From NCBI GenBank assembly GCA_905221605.1, contig CAJNDS010001191.1, positions 586,644 through 650,643 of the forward strand: DNA of 64,000 nucleotides, read 5' to 3'. The stretch comes from Symbiodinium natans. Its lineage: Eukaryota; Sar; Dinophyceae; Suessiales; Symbiodiniaceae. Of the stretch, positions 29,549 to 39,612 are shown in pieces. The number at the start of each line of letters is the position of its first letter. The stretch's first letter is position 1. The position numbers and the translations under genes are program-made. Below the pieces are notes generated by a model, which did not search any database, was not told the DNA's origin, and saw only the letters and a list, made by a program, of their open reading frames with translations.

Positions 29549-29654
29549 AGAGACTCCAAAACCCCTTAATTAAGTGGGAATAGACCTTGAATCGTATTAG
29601 GGTTCCTACTATAATTTAAGGTGTATTCCTTAATTAAGGGGTTTTGGAGTCTCT
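29549..29654. mobile_element. MITE family 2
   Basis: Starts 8 bp after the stop of the 29434 frame. Ends AGAGACTCCAAAACCCC and GGGGTTTTGGAGTCTCT are perfectly inverted. Confidence 0.88.
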
Positions 29655-29970
29655 GGGGGGTTCAGGGGGTTTACTATATCCCCCTTGGGAATTATGTTTT
29701 TTCTTTTTGTTCATACAAAACCCAAGAGGATATCAAAAATATTGTTTTTATTATGGTTCTAAGGGGAATATAGTTTAGGCTTTGAGGTGCGAGAACTATA
29801 GGGATTGTGAGGCTTTCTAGCTTCTGAGGTTCATGGGCACTCATGGGTAGCATTGCGTGTTGGCAGGTAGGGTAGCTGAACCTCCCCCCGACAAACACTC
29901 ACGTTTGAGGGTGCGCAGGGTCCTACTTGTAGTTGCTTTTGTACCTCAAGCTTGATAGCTGAAACTGCAG

Positions 29971-30188
29971 AAAAAAAGAGCCGGCGACTTGCGTCGATAA
30001 GCAGCCTGCACCTGGTAGTTGGGTGTGGCCTTTGGCCAGCAGAGACCAAGGCAGCCGTAAAGATCGACTCTGCGGGAATGACGGAGAAGCACTTTGACGA
30101 CCTCGCCCAGTCCTTGATCGGGTCGATCATGGGCATATCAGCTTTGGGGCTGGCCCCTGGCGCATGTCTGACGAGACTTGCAGTGAAG
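29971..30188 (+). CDS. Candidate exon, 218 bp
   Basis: Between acceptor CTGCAG (29970) and donor AAG|GTAGCA. Reads KKSRRLASISSLHLVVGCGL ... GMTEKHFDDLAQSLIGSIMG ... CLTRLAVK. One of the longest well-bounded exons here. A reverse-strand frame also spans the region but lacks such splice sites. The family is unknown. Confidence 0.42.
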
Positions 30189-30388
30189 GTAGCAGCAGTT
30201 TTTAGGTTTTTGAGGATCACGCCGAGTGGTCACAGTGCCTCGGTTCAGGGTGGAACTACCCCTAAACCCTAAACCCTAAACTCCTAACCCAACTGATAGC
30301 TACGCATGACACCTCTCGGGGTTGAAATCCCCCCTAAACACTCCTCATGCGGCCCCTGTGACGCGTAGCAACCTTCAGCGACTGACTA

Positions 30389-30510
30389 CTATGTGCTTCA
30401 GAACCCCCCAAGGATCATTAAAAATGCATGAAGGTCTTCCTCATAAGGGCAATATAGGGATGTCTATTTTTTCTGCGGAGGGGGTTCTTAAGCAACTAGT
30501 AGCTGAGGAA
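30389..30510. mobile_element. MITE family 1
   Basis: Left GTGCTTCAGAACCCCCC, right GGGGGTTCTTAAGCAACTAG, with AAGGGCAATATAGGG inside as in 7908-8042. Confidence 0.7.
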
Positions 30511-30589
30511 GATGTATCCTCCTGACAAGTTCGTACCGGCTTCTTGGCTCTGCACTTGTGCCGTAGAAGATCATTAATTTACGGTTCTG

Positions 30590-31160
30590 TAAGTTATGGT
30601 CCCTTTTCGGATGCACTAAATAAATCAGAGGGGCCACCTTAGGATAGGGACCCAAAAAGGGACCATATGTTAGAGAAATGACCTAGTAGTAAGAGCATTC
30701 AGCAATGCAAAAACATATATATATATATACGCATATGTGTGTATACTCAATACTTTCTATACATGCATATGCATGTCCTATCGGCCAACATGTGTCTTAT
30801 GCTAACCTGTACTATATTTCTTCATAACAAGCAGTTTATAAACATATCTTGTATACTATACGAACTTGGCAGTACATGTGATACCATATCATGTTGTGAT
30901 GTGTTGTATTGGAATGTCCCGTCTTCTGTTGTCTAGTCTTGCATGAATTGAATCAACAATTAAGTGTGCGTACGTAGGACATAAATAAATAAATAAATAA
31001 ATATATTTATTTGAAATATTTATATTTATATCTTTGTATCTGCGCAACTGTACATTGGTGGTAGCAAGCCTGCGAGGAAACACTTCTCAGATGCTTAGCA
31101 TTATGCTACAAGTGCGATGTTTGCTGCAGCCGGTATCATGACCCCCCCCCCCCCCCTGTA
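30590..31160. repeat. Inverted repeat, AT-rich and poly-C filler
   Basis: An inverted element (TATGGTCCCTTTTCGGATGC ... AAAAAGGGACCATA) at 30595-30668, AT dinucleotide and AAATA repeats (30715-31040), and a C run at 31143-31157. No supported gene in this 550-bp stretch. Confidence 0.55.
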
Positions 31161-31424
31161 GCGCAAGAATACCGACAAAGGTTTAAGGTGATTTTTGGCG
31201 TGGGTTTAGTTTCAGTTTAACCTGCTCTTTGCATGAACAGGACTTTGCAAAACTGTCTCAGTGGGCATTGGCACTCCATCTTCTACAAGCACTGAAGCCA
31301 CAAGGAAACGAGCGCCCGCATTCTTAGACCCAAAATCCTCAACCCTCAGTCGCTCACTACACTCTGAACCCAGACCGCACCTCTGCTTTTTCCCCCGCAC
31401 CCTGGCCCTTCAGAAGTAAAGAAC

Positions 31425-32187
31425 CCTAAACCCGAAACCCTAAACCCTAAACCCTAAACCCCAAACCCTAAACCCTAAACCCCAAACCCCAAACCCTAAA
31501 CCCTAAACCCTGAACCCTAACCAACCCCAAGCCCTGAGAGTTGCAGAGCTGAGGACGGGTCGGGTGACCTTCTCCTTCACCCCGATAGGGGCCCGCAAGC
31601 GACTGAAGCCATCCTTGCTAGGGAGCCTCGGCTCACAACGCAATCCCCCCTCTCGGGTTTAGGGTTTCGGGTTTAGGGCATATAGGGTTTAGGGTTTAGG
31701 GTTTAGGGTTTAGGGTTTAGGGTTTAGGGAGGAGGGTTTAGGGTCCCATAGCAACCACACCCTGACGATCCCCTGCCCAGAAAGCAAGGCCCAAATAAGG
31801 CTGACTCGAGGGTGATGTTTCCAGCTGACTGTTGGTTAGAAGGGGAATGAAGGAATAGACTGGTCTTTCATCATCCTCCTCTTTTTTGTGTGTTTTTTGG
31901 ATGGGGAGGGGGGGGGGGGGAGGGAGGACTTGGGAGTCAAAACCCCAGAGTGAGGGACAGGGTTTAGGGTTTAGGGTTTAGGGTTTAGGGTTTAGGGTTT
32001 AGGGTTTAGGGTTTAGGGTTTAGGGTTTAGGGTTTAGGGTTTAGGGTTTAGGGTTTAGGGTTAGGGTTTAGGGTTTAGGGTTGCCTTCGGATGCCAGCGC
32101 AAAAAGCAGCAGATGGTGGTCAGAAGCAGAATTCGGAAGTTTAGGGTTTAGGGTTTAGGGTTTAGGGTTTAGGGTTTAGGGTTTAGG
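31425..32187. repeat. Cluster of four telomeric tracts
   Basis: CCCTAAA tract 31425-31520. TTTAGGG tracts at 31660-31740, 31962-32081 (about 17 units, one TTAGGG) and 32140-32187. Spacers are 60-220 bp. A G run lies at 31906-31921. No convincing exon. Confidence 0.9.
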
Positions 32188-32261
32188 AGCTTCGAACATG
32201 GCACATGAGGAATGGACCCTGCCAGCAGGCCAGGACAGCGTAGACCTAGTAGTAGAGTAGG

Positions 32262-32340
32262 TAACCTTTAACCCTTTGGGGGTAACATAGTCTCCTTATA
32301 ATCCCAAAGGTTAACCTTTAATTCCCCCATGTTCCTGGAC
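32262..32340. mobile_element. Short inverted repeat
   Basis: GTAACCTTTAACCCTTTGGG and CCCAAAGGTTAACCTTTAAT form inverted arms around 'GGTAACATAGTCTCCTTATA'. Probably a small MITE. Confidence 0.5.
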
Positions 32341-32437
32341 AACTAAGTTAGACGTAGCAGCGCAAGCGCCTGCGCAGTCTCTGCCCGGCTGTGGCAAAGA
32401 TGACCAGCTGCTATTAACCGCGGAGTTGAAGATGAAG

Positions 32438-32606
32438 CGCCCCCCCCCCCCCCCCCCCCCCCCCCCCGAACCGTGAAGCAATCTCCTAAATTCCCTTTCC
32501 TTACCCTAGGCCCTATAGGGCTCCAAGTATATAAATGATACCTACATTGGGGTCTACAGTTGTGTAAACAGTACCTACTTTGGGCTGTTTGGAGCCTTGG
32601 GGTTAT
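32438..32606. repeat. C28 run and family 11 element
   Basis: A run of about 28 C (32440-32467), then an inverted element at 32510-32606 (CTATAGGGCTCCAAGTATA ... GGCTGTTTGGAGCCTTGG). Its relative is at 34267-34356. Confidence 0.6.
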
Positions 32607-32840
32607 CACAAAACCGAGACAACTTACATCGACGACGCCTACCAATCCGCCGAGTGGCCAGATCACCCAAGTCACCCAAGCGACCTGCATGGCAGCTCTG
32701 GGCACCAACCAGAATCTTGACTGAGTTGGGGGAGGGTTTAGGGTTTATGGTTTAGCTGGGGCGCCGAGGTCTGCTTTCAGCAGATACGATGTAAACCACT
32801 CGTAGTTTTTTTCGCTGACGCTTGCGGAGTCACCTCCTGA

Positions 32841-33029
32841 ATGCCGAGCCCAGCTGAGGACTTCGTAGCACGGAGGCCGATTTTTACATCCTATGCCCCG
32901 GTGTACATGCCGGACAGCTGGATGGTGTATCAGGGACGAAACTACACGAGGCCCTTGGGGTTGCTTGAAGGCTCATGGACTGCCACGGCAAGACAGGGTT
33001 TCATGTACCTGAGCCATACAGAGCCCTAA
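32841..33029 (+). CDS. Candidate exon or short gene
   Basis: 62 codons from ATG 32841 to TAA. Reads MPSPAEDFVARRPIFTSYAP then VYMPDSWMVYQGRNYTRPLG and LLEGSWTATARQGFMYLSHT. Rich in aromatic residues, with folded-protein composition. No family recognised. It may be the last exon of a longer gene. Confidence 0.38.
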   Translation: MPSPAEDFVARRPIFTSYAPVYMPDSWMVYQGRNYTRPLGLLEGSWTATARQGFMYLSHTEP

Positions 33030-33207
33030 AGCTTAGAGGGTTCCCTTGGACTATCTCGTAGGGTTGAGGGACTAGAAGTCGTCATAGTTAGTAGTTTTGC
33101 CAGGCGGTGCTCCGGCACGGACTACCCTGCCGAGATTCCGAACTGTCACCCGGATGAGTGCAGCAAAGTGTGAAGTTCAGAACGAGTCATCAAGGTTTGG
33201 CTAAGAC

Positions 33208-33495
33208 ATGAGGAAAGCGGAGCCGAAAGAATTAAAATCGGTGCGCGCAGCACGATTGGTCGCAGCGCGTGGATCGTCTAAGCAAGGCGGGAGTGAGAAA
33301 CGCAGCAATGGAATGAGGAAGTTCATGGATGAGCAACAAAGAAAGAACAAAAAACAAGCTGAATGTCACAGATTGATACATGCTTGCACGGCCGTCTTCG
33401 AATCTTGCATGCATGCAAATGATCCGTCCCATGTATGGCAAGCCACAACTTCGAAAGGCTTGTGCCAAAAACATGGTGTTCCATTATTGACATGA
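33208..33495 (+). CDS. Candidate small basic protein or exon
   Basis: 95 codons from ATG 33208: MRKAEPKELKSVRAARLVAA, a KRSNGMRKFMDEQQRKNKKQ helix, then CHRLIHACTAVFESCMHAND and a TGA stop. Basic helix followed by a Cys/His-containing part. Unrecognised. Confidence 0.35.
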   Translation: MRKAEPKELKSVRAARLVAARGSSKQGGSEKRSNGMRKFMDEQQRKNKKQAECHRLIHACTAVFESCMHANDPSHVWQATTSKGLCQKHGVPLLT

Positions 33496-33565
33496 CACGT
33501 TGCGGGCAGGTTGCTTTTGAAGATTCATGGAGTTGTTCATGGACGATGTAGAACAAATGCCAGTA

Positions 33566-33676
33566 CTAGGACCGGGAGTAGGCCCTTTTTTCCTTTTTTA
33601 AGGGTTGGGGTTCCCTTATAATCCCCTCAAAACCGAAAAGGGCACCCTTTTTATTCCTAGGTTACTCCCGGGTCTA
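33566..33676. mobile_element. MITE family 3 (TAGGACCGGGAGTAGGCCC)
   Basis: Left CTAGGACCGGGAGTAGGCCC, right GGTTACTCCCGGGTCTAG, core TTTTTCCTTTTTTAAGGGTT and AAAAGGGCACCCTTTTTATT. Full copies at 37487, 43041 and 59367. Partial ones at 13405, 34874, 49562, 50306 and 58465. Confidence 0.85.
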
Positions 33677-33697
33677 GAGTAGCCATAAACCTTGCAG

Positions 33698-33878
33698 AGT
33701 CATGTTCTTGGGCCATCACCCAGAATATGACAGCCACTGTCGGTGAAGTATCAGGCTATTTTCCCGGTCCACCGGATGTGCATGGAGATGCCACTTACTT
33801 TTGGGGCATCCTGGCAGAACAAGTTTGCTTTAACAACGTTCCAGGCGCTTGTTCAGCCCTTAGGTGGATGAAGCTCAA
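33698..33878 (+). CDS. Candidate exon k, 181 bp
   Basis: Starts after CCTTGCAG (33697) and ends before GTAAAG. Reads AITQNMTATVGEVSGYFPGP then PDVHGDATYFWGILAEQVCF and NNVPGACSALRWMKLK. Strongly protein-like and well bounded. Likely the same gene as the exon at 33928. Family unknown. Confidence 0.5.
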
Positions 33879-33927
33879 GTAAAGCCTAAACCTAAACCCT
33901 CTATAGGGCTTAGGGCCTGCTCGGGAG

Positions 33928-34062
33928 CTTGGGGCTATCTTGGCCGTGCACGAGTTTCTACCCGGAGATGTACCTTGGGAAGATTTCCCGTTTCCAAAGG
34001 GTACATATGTGCTACCCGTTGAGCGCCCAAAGATGCTCAAGGGTGTTAGGGGCGTGTTTGAG
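33928..34062 (+). CDS. Candidate exon l
   Basis: LGAILAVHEFLPGDVPWEDF then PFPKGTYVLPVERPKMLKGV and RGVFE, with a possible donor GAG|GTGCAC at 34063. It remains open to TAG 34087. The phase with the preceding exon needs a non-GT donor or a different acceptor, so the junction is unresolved. Confidence 0.48.
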
Positions 34063-34122
34063 GTGCACCAAAGGAACAAAGAAACCTAGGCCCCCCCAGA
34101 TCCTCTCACGCCACCTTCCTAG

Positions 34123-34191
34123 GCTTTGCGGTGATGTCCGTGAGTTTCGAGGACTTGCTCAGGACTCCTCCTGACTTGGCCAGGGCTTCGA
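34123..34191 (+). CDS. Candidate exon m
   Basis: Acceptor CACCTTCCTAG with a pyrimidine tract, then GFAVMSVSFEDLLRTPPDLA RAS, ending near GTTACG. The 'SVSFEDLLRTP' stretch resembles 'TISLEDLDTS' in the exon at 34712, so these may be repeated units of one protein. Confidence 0.45.
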
Positions 34192-34480
34192 GTTACGTGT
34201 TTTTCTTGTGTGTGTGTGTGAAGATGTTAGTCTGCATTGCGGGCGCTGAGGGGTGCTTCAATGTTTTCCCTAGGGCTCCAAGTATACAAGTCATGCCTGC
34301 ATGGGGGTCTAAAGTCTGTAAGTAATCCCTACTTCGGGCTGTTTGGAGCCTTAGAGTTTTTCTGTATCCAGAGCGCAATGTGCGTCAGCGGTGCTGGTTT
34401 CGGTGTCGATGCCGAGGCGAGTGCCAGCGACCGCTAAAGCACGGAGCCTTGACCCTGTAGCCCTAGAGCCTACCCTAAGG

Positions 34481-34570
34481 GTCCATGTACCTCTATAGAA
34501 TATACTTGGGCCTTCAATAGCTGCTTTAGGGCCCAAGTACAGACTATATGTATCTTGATATATGGATCCT
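34481..34570. mobile_element. MITE family 10 (GGATCCATGTACC)
   Basis: Left GGGTCCATGTACCTCTATAG, right TATATGGATCCTTAG. Relative at 52108-52235, which has a telomeric tract inside. Confidence 0.6.
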
Positions 34571-34711
34571 TAGTGCTAGAAACCCCTGAACTCCATACCC
34601 CAACGCCCGAAATCCCTAAAGCCTGCAATCGCCAAAGCCTAAACCCTAAACCCTAAACCCGAAACCCTAAACCCTAAACCATACAAACCTCCATTTTACA
34701 CTTTCTTGCAG

Positions 34712-34796
34712 AGCCCTTGACGACCTCGAAGCTTGTGAGGACCATCAGCCTTGAAGACTTGGACACCTCGCTCAGCATTTCTTGCGGGTTGGAAGG
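34712..34796 (+). CDS. Candidate exon n, ends at telomeric donor
   Basis: Excellent acceptor (TTTTACACTTTCTTGCAG). Reads PLTTSKLVRTISLEDLDTSL then SISCGLE and ends GAAGG|GTCTAG, directly at the start of a TTTAGGG tract (34798-34860). Confidence 0.55.
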
Positions 34797-35152
34797 GTCT
34801 AGGGTTTAGGGTTTAGGGTTCAGGGTTTAGGGCTTAGGGTTTAGGGTGTAGGGTTTCGGGTTCCGGGTTTATTACCAAAAAGGGCACCCTTTGTATTCCT
34901 AGGTTGCTCTTGGGTCTAGTTTAGGGCTGGAGAGGTTCATAGCTTACAGGCTTTGGGGCATGGTCTTTAGGGTGAAGACCGAACAGAGTTTTTTTTTAGA
35001 ATTTATTAGGGTTAGGTGCAATCCGAATTAGTTGAGTGCAGCATTCCGCACATTTGAGGGTTGAAGCCGCCTCCTGCCGTAACCACAGCCCAGTTCACCC
35101 TGACCCGACTTGGGCCGTCGAAAGCACACCCCATCATCCGCCCCGCGGTTTA

Positions 35153-35250
35153 TACAGGGGCCTGAAGAATTAGAATACGATTTTGGGGGTTATGATATTT
35201 ATACTTATAAAGGGACACTAAAGGAATACTATTAGTAATTATTCCGACCC
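35153..35250. mobile_element. MITE family 8
   Basis: Left AGGGGCCTGAAGAATTAGAA, right TAATTATTCCGACCCCTA. A CCCTAAA tract (35250-35343) starts directly at its right end. Confidence 0.7.
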
Positions 35251-35353
35251 CTAAACCCTAAACCCTAGACCCTAGACCCTAGACCCTAAACCCTAAACCC
35301 TAAACCCTAAACCCTAAACCCTAAACCCTAAACCCTAAACCCAAACATTGCAG

Positions 35354-35436
35354 AGCCAAGGAGAGAGGTGTTCACCGAGTAGCAGGCTTCACGCGGTTCG
35401 CATACCAGTTGCCACCCGGCCTTGTCCGCGATCTAG
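35354..35436 (+). CDS. Candidate exon o
   Basis: After ACATTGCAG the frame reads AKERGVHRVAGFTRFAYQLP then PGLVRDL, with donor CTAG|GTTTTG. It starts 10 bp after the CCCTAAA tract 35250-35343. Confidence 0.5.
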
Positions 35437-35676
35437 GTTTTGAGGGCACCTGGACCTGAAGGCTCCGAATGTAGTTCCTATTTGAGCTAGTTATAGGGGG
35501 CTATCGTATACTGCCACAAAAAGGTACTACATAGTGGCATTTTGGTCAGGTTTAGGGTTTCTTTTTAGGGTGTAGGGTGCTTCGTCGTGCATCACTGAAC
35601 CTCTCACGTCCTTGCCGTGTGTTGGCAATACATCATGTGACCCGAAGCCCTAAACCCCAAGCTCCCAGGTCCAGCG

Positions 35677-35759
35677 AAGCTACAACAGCCGACAGAGAAG
35701 CGCTGAGAAAATGGCCGCACTCTAACAGCAGTCTTGGTGCAGCTCCCCGGCGTGCTAAA
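35677..35759 (+). CDS. Candidate exon p
   Basis: After AGGTCCAG the frame reads EATTADREALRKWPHSNSSL then GAAPRRAK, with donor AAAAG|GTGCCC. The donor overlaps the left arm of an inverted repeat (AGGGTCCATTTGTA ... TACAAATGGACCCT, 35768-35828). Confidence 0.35.
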
Positions 35760-36205
35760 AGGTGCCCAGAGGGTCCATTTGTAGCACTATTACCTAACTC
35801 CATACTAGCAATACAAATGGACCCTCTTGGGGTGCTGTGTTTGGCCTTCCTATCGGGCCTCTGTTCCGGTCCTGCCGTTTAGGGTTTTAGGGTTTCGGGT
35901 TGAGGGTTTTGGGTTTTTTAGAGTTCCCCCGAAAGCAGGGCTTCTAACCCTTGTATTCGCCCCCAAAATACACTTTAAAAACCCTAAACCCTAAACCCTA
36001 AAACAAGAAGTAGTTGGGGACGCAGGTGGGGTCAGTCAGGGCTTTCTCGCAACCCCTCTCGGGAGTCGCCTGTGGGCCTGCAGTGTAGATCAGTGACGCC
36101 TCCCCAATCTAGATCCTTTCCATCCAACCCCAAACCCCAAATCCATCGAACTTCCTGCCCTAAACCCGAAACCCTCAACCCTAAACCCGAATCCAGGACC
36201 CAGAG

Positions 36206-36292
36206 TCCTTCTCCATCGTGGTGCCGGAACTCTCCCTCCGCTGGAAGCTGGCCCTCTCTCCACTCGATGGTTGGAAGGCAATTTGGGGTTGG
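36206..36292 (+). CDS. Candidate exon r
   Basis: After CCCAGAG the frame reads SFSIVVPELSLRWKLALSPL then DGWKAIWG, with a possible donor GTAGTC. A TTTAGGG tract follows at 36311-36380. Confidence 0.42.
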
Positions 36293-36465
36293 GTAGTCTG
36301 ACTGGGAGGGTTTAGGGTTTAGGGTTTAGGGTTTAGGGTTTAGGGTTTAGGGTTTAGGGTTTAGGGTTTAGGGTTTAGGGACTATAAGATACTATAAGTA
36401 GGCTCCTACGTCATAAATAATGAGCTCGATGTTTTTTTTCTTTTTCAAAAGTTCGGGCTCATCAG

Positions 36466-36528
36466 CCTCCACTGACACTGTTGTTGCACAATGTTCAGTG
36501 TACACCCTGTTTGAACCAGGAACATCTT
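36466..36528 (+). CDS. Candidate exon s
   Basis: Acceptor with a poly-T tract (36431-36445) ending ATCAG. Reads STDTVVAQCSVYTLFEPGTS. Donor TCTT|GTAAGC. One of the best-formed exons of the window. Confidence 0.52.
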
Positions 36529-36787
36529 GTAAGCCCTATAACGCTGTAAACCCCCCATATAAGCCTTATACAACCCGAAGAGTGGCTGCAAACCTACCCC
36601 CAAGCCCCCCCAAACCCTAAACCCGAGACCCTATAATCCGGAGAGCTGCGTGTACTTATTTAGGGTCCTTAACGACTAAACGTGATTGCTATTTGTATTA
36701 AAAGCAAGAATAAGATTTTTGAACAGAAATCCCCAAAAAAAGAATAGAAAGACCAACAAACCACATGATGTTATCTGCGCCCCGAAG

Positions 36788-36897
36788 AGGTCGCCGATCC
36801 GAACCTTACCTACGTGCTGCTGCTCCTGCCCCTCTCAGCACTGATCGGCGTTTGCCTGGGCATGGACGCCCCTTGCCTCGGCATTCCGTTCCACAGG
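36788..36897 (+). CDS. Candidate exon t, hydrophobic, ends at telomeric donor
   Basis: VADPNLTYVLLLLPLSALIG then VCLGMDAPCLGIPFH, a likely membrane segment. Ends CACAGG|GTTTAG at the first unit of a 12-unit TTTAGGG tract (36899-36979). Confidence 0.48.
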
Positions 36898-37320
36898 GTT
36901 TAGGGTTTAGGGTTTAGGGTTTAGGGTTTAGGGTTTAGGGTTTAGGGTTTAGGGTTTAGGGTTTAGGGTTTAGGGTTTACAAGGTTCAGAGGTTCCCTGA
37001 ATTATGGTTCTTCTTGTGGACTCCCTAAGTATCAGGCTCCGTCTTCGCCTAGGAAGCCTCAAAAAAGGGGCCACCTGAGCCGATGCTCCCAAGCACCCTG
37101 CCTGCGCACAGATTTAGTGTGTACCAACTCGGGTTTAGGGTTTAGGGTTTAGGGTTCAGGGGTTAGGGTTTAGGGGGCTTAGGGTCTGGGCTGTGGGGCT
37201 GAGGGGTTAGTCTTTACGTGTCCCTGTTGTAACTTGTAGCCTCATGTTTTTGGCCAACTGCTCGCAGAGTGGCGCCTATGATGCCCACCACTTCCAGTTG
37301 CATATTCTGCTATATACTAG

Positions 37321-37397
37321 GCATCATGGAAGGACTAGAGATGGAGGAGTTCATCACCTGGCTTTTACATCTTCCCCAGTCAAGTTCTGATGACAAT
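37321..37397 (+). CDS. Candidate exon u
   Basis: After ATACTAG the frame reads IMEGLEMEEFITWLLHLPQS then SSDDN, with donor GTGTGT. Acidic and helical. Confidence 0.4.
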
Positions 37398-37486
37398 GTG
37401 TGTTTAGCTGTCGTTTGCTGACTTAAAATTGACATCTTGAAGAGAAGTACTTTGTTGCAATTACCGTGTCTTCCGCACGCAGGAAT

Positions 37487-37577
37487 ACTAGGACCGGGAG
37501 TAGGCCCTTGTTTCCTTTTTGTAGGGTTGGGGTTTTCTTATACCAAAAAGGGTACCCTTTTATTCCTAGGTCACTCC
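37487..37577. mobile_element. MITE family 3
   Basis: Left CTAGGACCGGGAGTAGGCCC, right GGTCACTCCCGGGTTTAG. About 20 bp shorter in the core than 33566-33676. Confidence 0.82.
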
Positions 37578-37734
37578 CGGGTTTAGAATATGCGCACATC
37601 ATGGACTGGTTCCTCCTTCCTATAGGTACACATCCGCCCTCCTTCCTAGCTTTGAGCCGAGCAAGCCCTCAACAAGCGCTCAGTAGTGAGAAGGGTCAAC
37701 TATAGAGAGTAGGGTTTTGGGAGTTGTTTTATAG

Positions 37735-37912
37735 TATACTGTTATAGGGACCATAAGGGAACACTATTAGTATTTTTTCGGGCCCCTATATAAGGCCGAC
37801 GCAGTACAATCTGGGGTTTCCGAAATTAGGGGTACTTTAGTGGGGGCCTCAATATAAGGGAATCCTACTACTTCGGGACTACATTCTGGTTCCCCTATTT
37901 TCGGAAACCCCG
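37735..37912. mobile_element. Adjacent MITEs of families 8 and 7
   Basis: A family-8 remnant at 37735-37795 (ACTATTAGTATTTTTTCGGG). A family-7 element at 37811-37912 (GGGTTTCCGAAATTAGGGGT ... CTATTTTCGGAAACCCC, perfectly inverted ends). Confidence 0.7.
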
Positions 37913-38066
37913 ACATACTTCGGATAGTGCTCTTCGACTTGCATGTGCACACAACCAGCAGCTGCACGTGCCTGGCTTCCCCTCGCCTTGAACCCAAGAC
38001 TCACAACTTACAGTGAAACCCATTGCGAACCCCTAAATCGTACCTCTGACACCTTACACACCGGAG

Positions 38067-38190
38067 CCATGAGGTGATCCTTGCTCTGCGCAAGCACTCG
38101 CAGATGGAGATCTGGAAGTTGTACATGCACGAAGTGCGGGCCAGGACAATCCAATCTGCAATCTCTAACTTGAATGTGACTTGGCTTCAG
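38067..38190 (+). CDS. Candidate exon v
   Basis: HEVILALRKHSQMEIWKLYM then HEVRARTIQSAISNLNVTWL Q, with a strong donor CTTCAG|GTGCCA. A long reverse frame overlaps, but the + frame has the better composition and a splice donor. Helical, IQ-motif-like flavour (RARTIQSAISN) without a full IQ consensus. Confidence 0.48.
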
Positions 38191-38320
38191 GTGCCATGGG
38201 GCTTCAGGTGCCAGGGTTTTTAAAGAAGGGCACGTTAAAGCCTCCGAGCACCAGCGTGTCAATTTTAGCAGTTGTCGCGCTATGTGTAGACTAGGGCCTC
38301 TCGTTATCTGATTTTCCCGC

Positions 38321-38441
38321 CCTGTGGTTGAGGATCTAACCTTCAGGAATGAGAATTTGTCTAGGAATCGAGGACTGTCTGTTCTGCAAGAGCTCTTAGA
38401 GGCCATGCGCATAAGGCGTAGGGAGACCTTCTTGGCCACAG
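38321..38441 (+). CDS. Candidate exon w
   Basis: PVVEDLTFRNENLSRNRGLS then VLQELLEAMRIRRRETFLAT, with donor ACAG|GTCAAG. Amphipathic helix and basic end. A family-2 MITE follows 20 bp after the donor, inside the intron. Confidence 0.5.
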
Positions 38442-38462
38442 GTCAAGCTGCATACTGTACCC

Positions 38463-38566
38463 AGAGACTCCAAAACCCCTTAATTAAGGAATATACCTTA
38501 AATTATAAATAGGAACCCTCATATGATTTAAGGTATATTCCTTAATTAAGGGGTTTTGGAGTCTCC
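38463..38566. mobile_element. MITE family 2
   Basis: Nearly perfect inverted arms over about 35 bp (AGAGACTCCAAAACCCCTTA), with core TATAAATAGGAACCCTCATA. Confidence 0.9.
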
Positions 38567-38613
38567 GGGTAAGTATCTGTAGACCCTGAACCCTAAAGCC
38601 ATTCAATCCTTGG

Positions 38614-38724
38614 TAGCTCAGTGGTGCCCTTTGGCGCTTTTTGGGGTGCAAGGTTCCCTTTCAAAGTACCAAGCCCCCAAAATGGTACCCTTACTGCAGT
38701 GTGGTTACTGGGCTACCCAGAATC
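38614..38724. mobile_element. MITE family 4
   Basis: Left CTTGGTAGCTCAGTGGTGCC, right GGTTACTGGGCTACCCAG. The left end looks like a tRNA A box (GGTAGCTCAGTGGT), but there is no B box or cloverleaf. Confidence 0.72.
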
Positions 38725-38745
38725 GTCACATCAAGGTGATACAGT

Positions 38746-38805
38746 TCCCCTTCTGCGTGGTGTGCCTCGAAGACTTTGAGAAGTTCCCCGGCCGCACTTT
38801 GCCAC
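38746..38805 (+). CDS. Candidate exon with half a RING-H2 finger
   Basis: After ATACAG the frame reads FPFCVVCLEDFEKFPGRTLP. C-x2-C-L-E-D-F followed by a basic 'RTLP' matches the first half of RING-H2 ubiquitin-ligase fingers (CxICLExF...vRxLPC). The exon ends at donor GTTGAA before the next metal ligands. I could not locate the exon with the second half. Confidence 0.42.
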
Positions 38806-38865
38806 GTTGAACGCAGAATCTCAGGGCTTCGGCTTTAGGTTATTTTGGGCTTTATGGGTTTTTTT

Positions 38866-38960
38866 TAAGGGCTTTAAGGGCTTTCAGGGTTTTAAGGGTT
38901 TCAAGGGTTTTAAGGGTCTTAAGGGCTTTAAGGGTTTTGAGGGTTTTAAGGGTTTAGGGT
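38866..38960 (+). repeat. Variant telomere-like 9-mer tract
   Basis: About ten units of GGGTTTTAA/GGGCTTTAA (TTTTAAGGG type), ending in TTTAGGG. The unit is 9 instead of 7 bases. Confidence 0.75.
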
Positions 38961-39499
38961 CGTGTTTGGGCCACACGTGTCGCAGAGGGGATGGAATGCA
39001 TGTCAGATATGATGCTTCTATTCTTGGGTTCCGGTTTAGGGCAGGCGTCCATGCAGGAAGCTTGCCAGCCAGATCGACCTGCCAAACCGTGCAGGCAGCG
39101 GCCTCCAACGCTAGACGGCTAAACCCACACACCAGTCGCCACAAAGCTAAACCCTAAACCCTAAACCCCAAACCCCAAACCCTAAACCCTAAACCCTAAA
39201 CCCTAAACCCTAAACCCTAAACCGTGCCATGTTTCCCAAGAGGCCCCGGCCGCCAAACTGTGCAGACCCGACTTGAGAAATTTAAGCCGCGGCCCTACAC
39301 GAAAGCCACAACTGCGCAAGCCTCTGAAGCCCTAAGCCCTAGAAAAGCCCTGAAACCCAAACCTTCAATTCGCTGAACTGAGCCCTGATTTCCCAGGGAT
39401 ACTTGAGAATTAATGTTTAATTTTGGGGCACTATAATTCCTAAGAAACAGCTAAAGTTATCATTTTTGCTAGGGTTCCAAGTTCAGTATAGATTTGACT

Positions 39500-39612
39500 T
39501 ACTGTTGGTTAGTAGGGAATGGGGCAATGAGGTACCCTATATACTGTAGTCCCTTAAAGGGTATATGTAGGGCCCGAACTCCCCGATTTCCTACTAACCA
39601 ACAGTAAGTTTC
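39500..39612. mobile_element. MITE family 9 (TACTGTTGGTTAGTAGG)
   Basis: Left TTACTGTTGGTTAGTAGGG, right TTTCCTACTAACCAACAGTAA, nearly perfect. A CCCTAAA tract starts right at its end. Relatives at 45726, 61032 and 62697. Confidence 0.85.

Noticed and set aside
37950-38439. 143-codon reverse frame
   Set aside because: The + strand holds two better-formed exons (38067 and 38321) with good donors.
38614-38640. tRNA-like A box (GGTAGCTCAGTGGT)
   Set aside because: No B box or cloverleaf follows. The sequence is the inverted end of MITE family 4.
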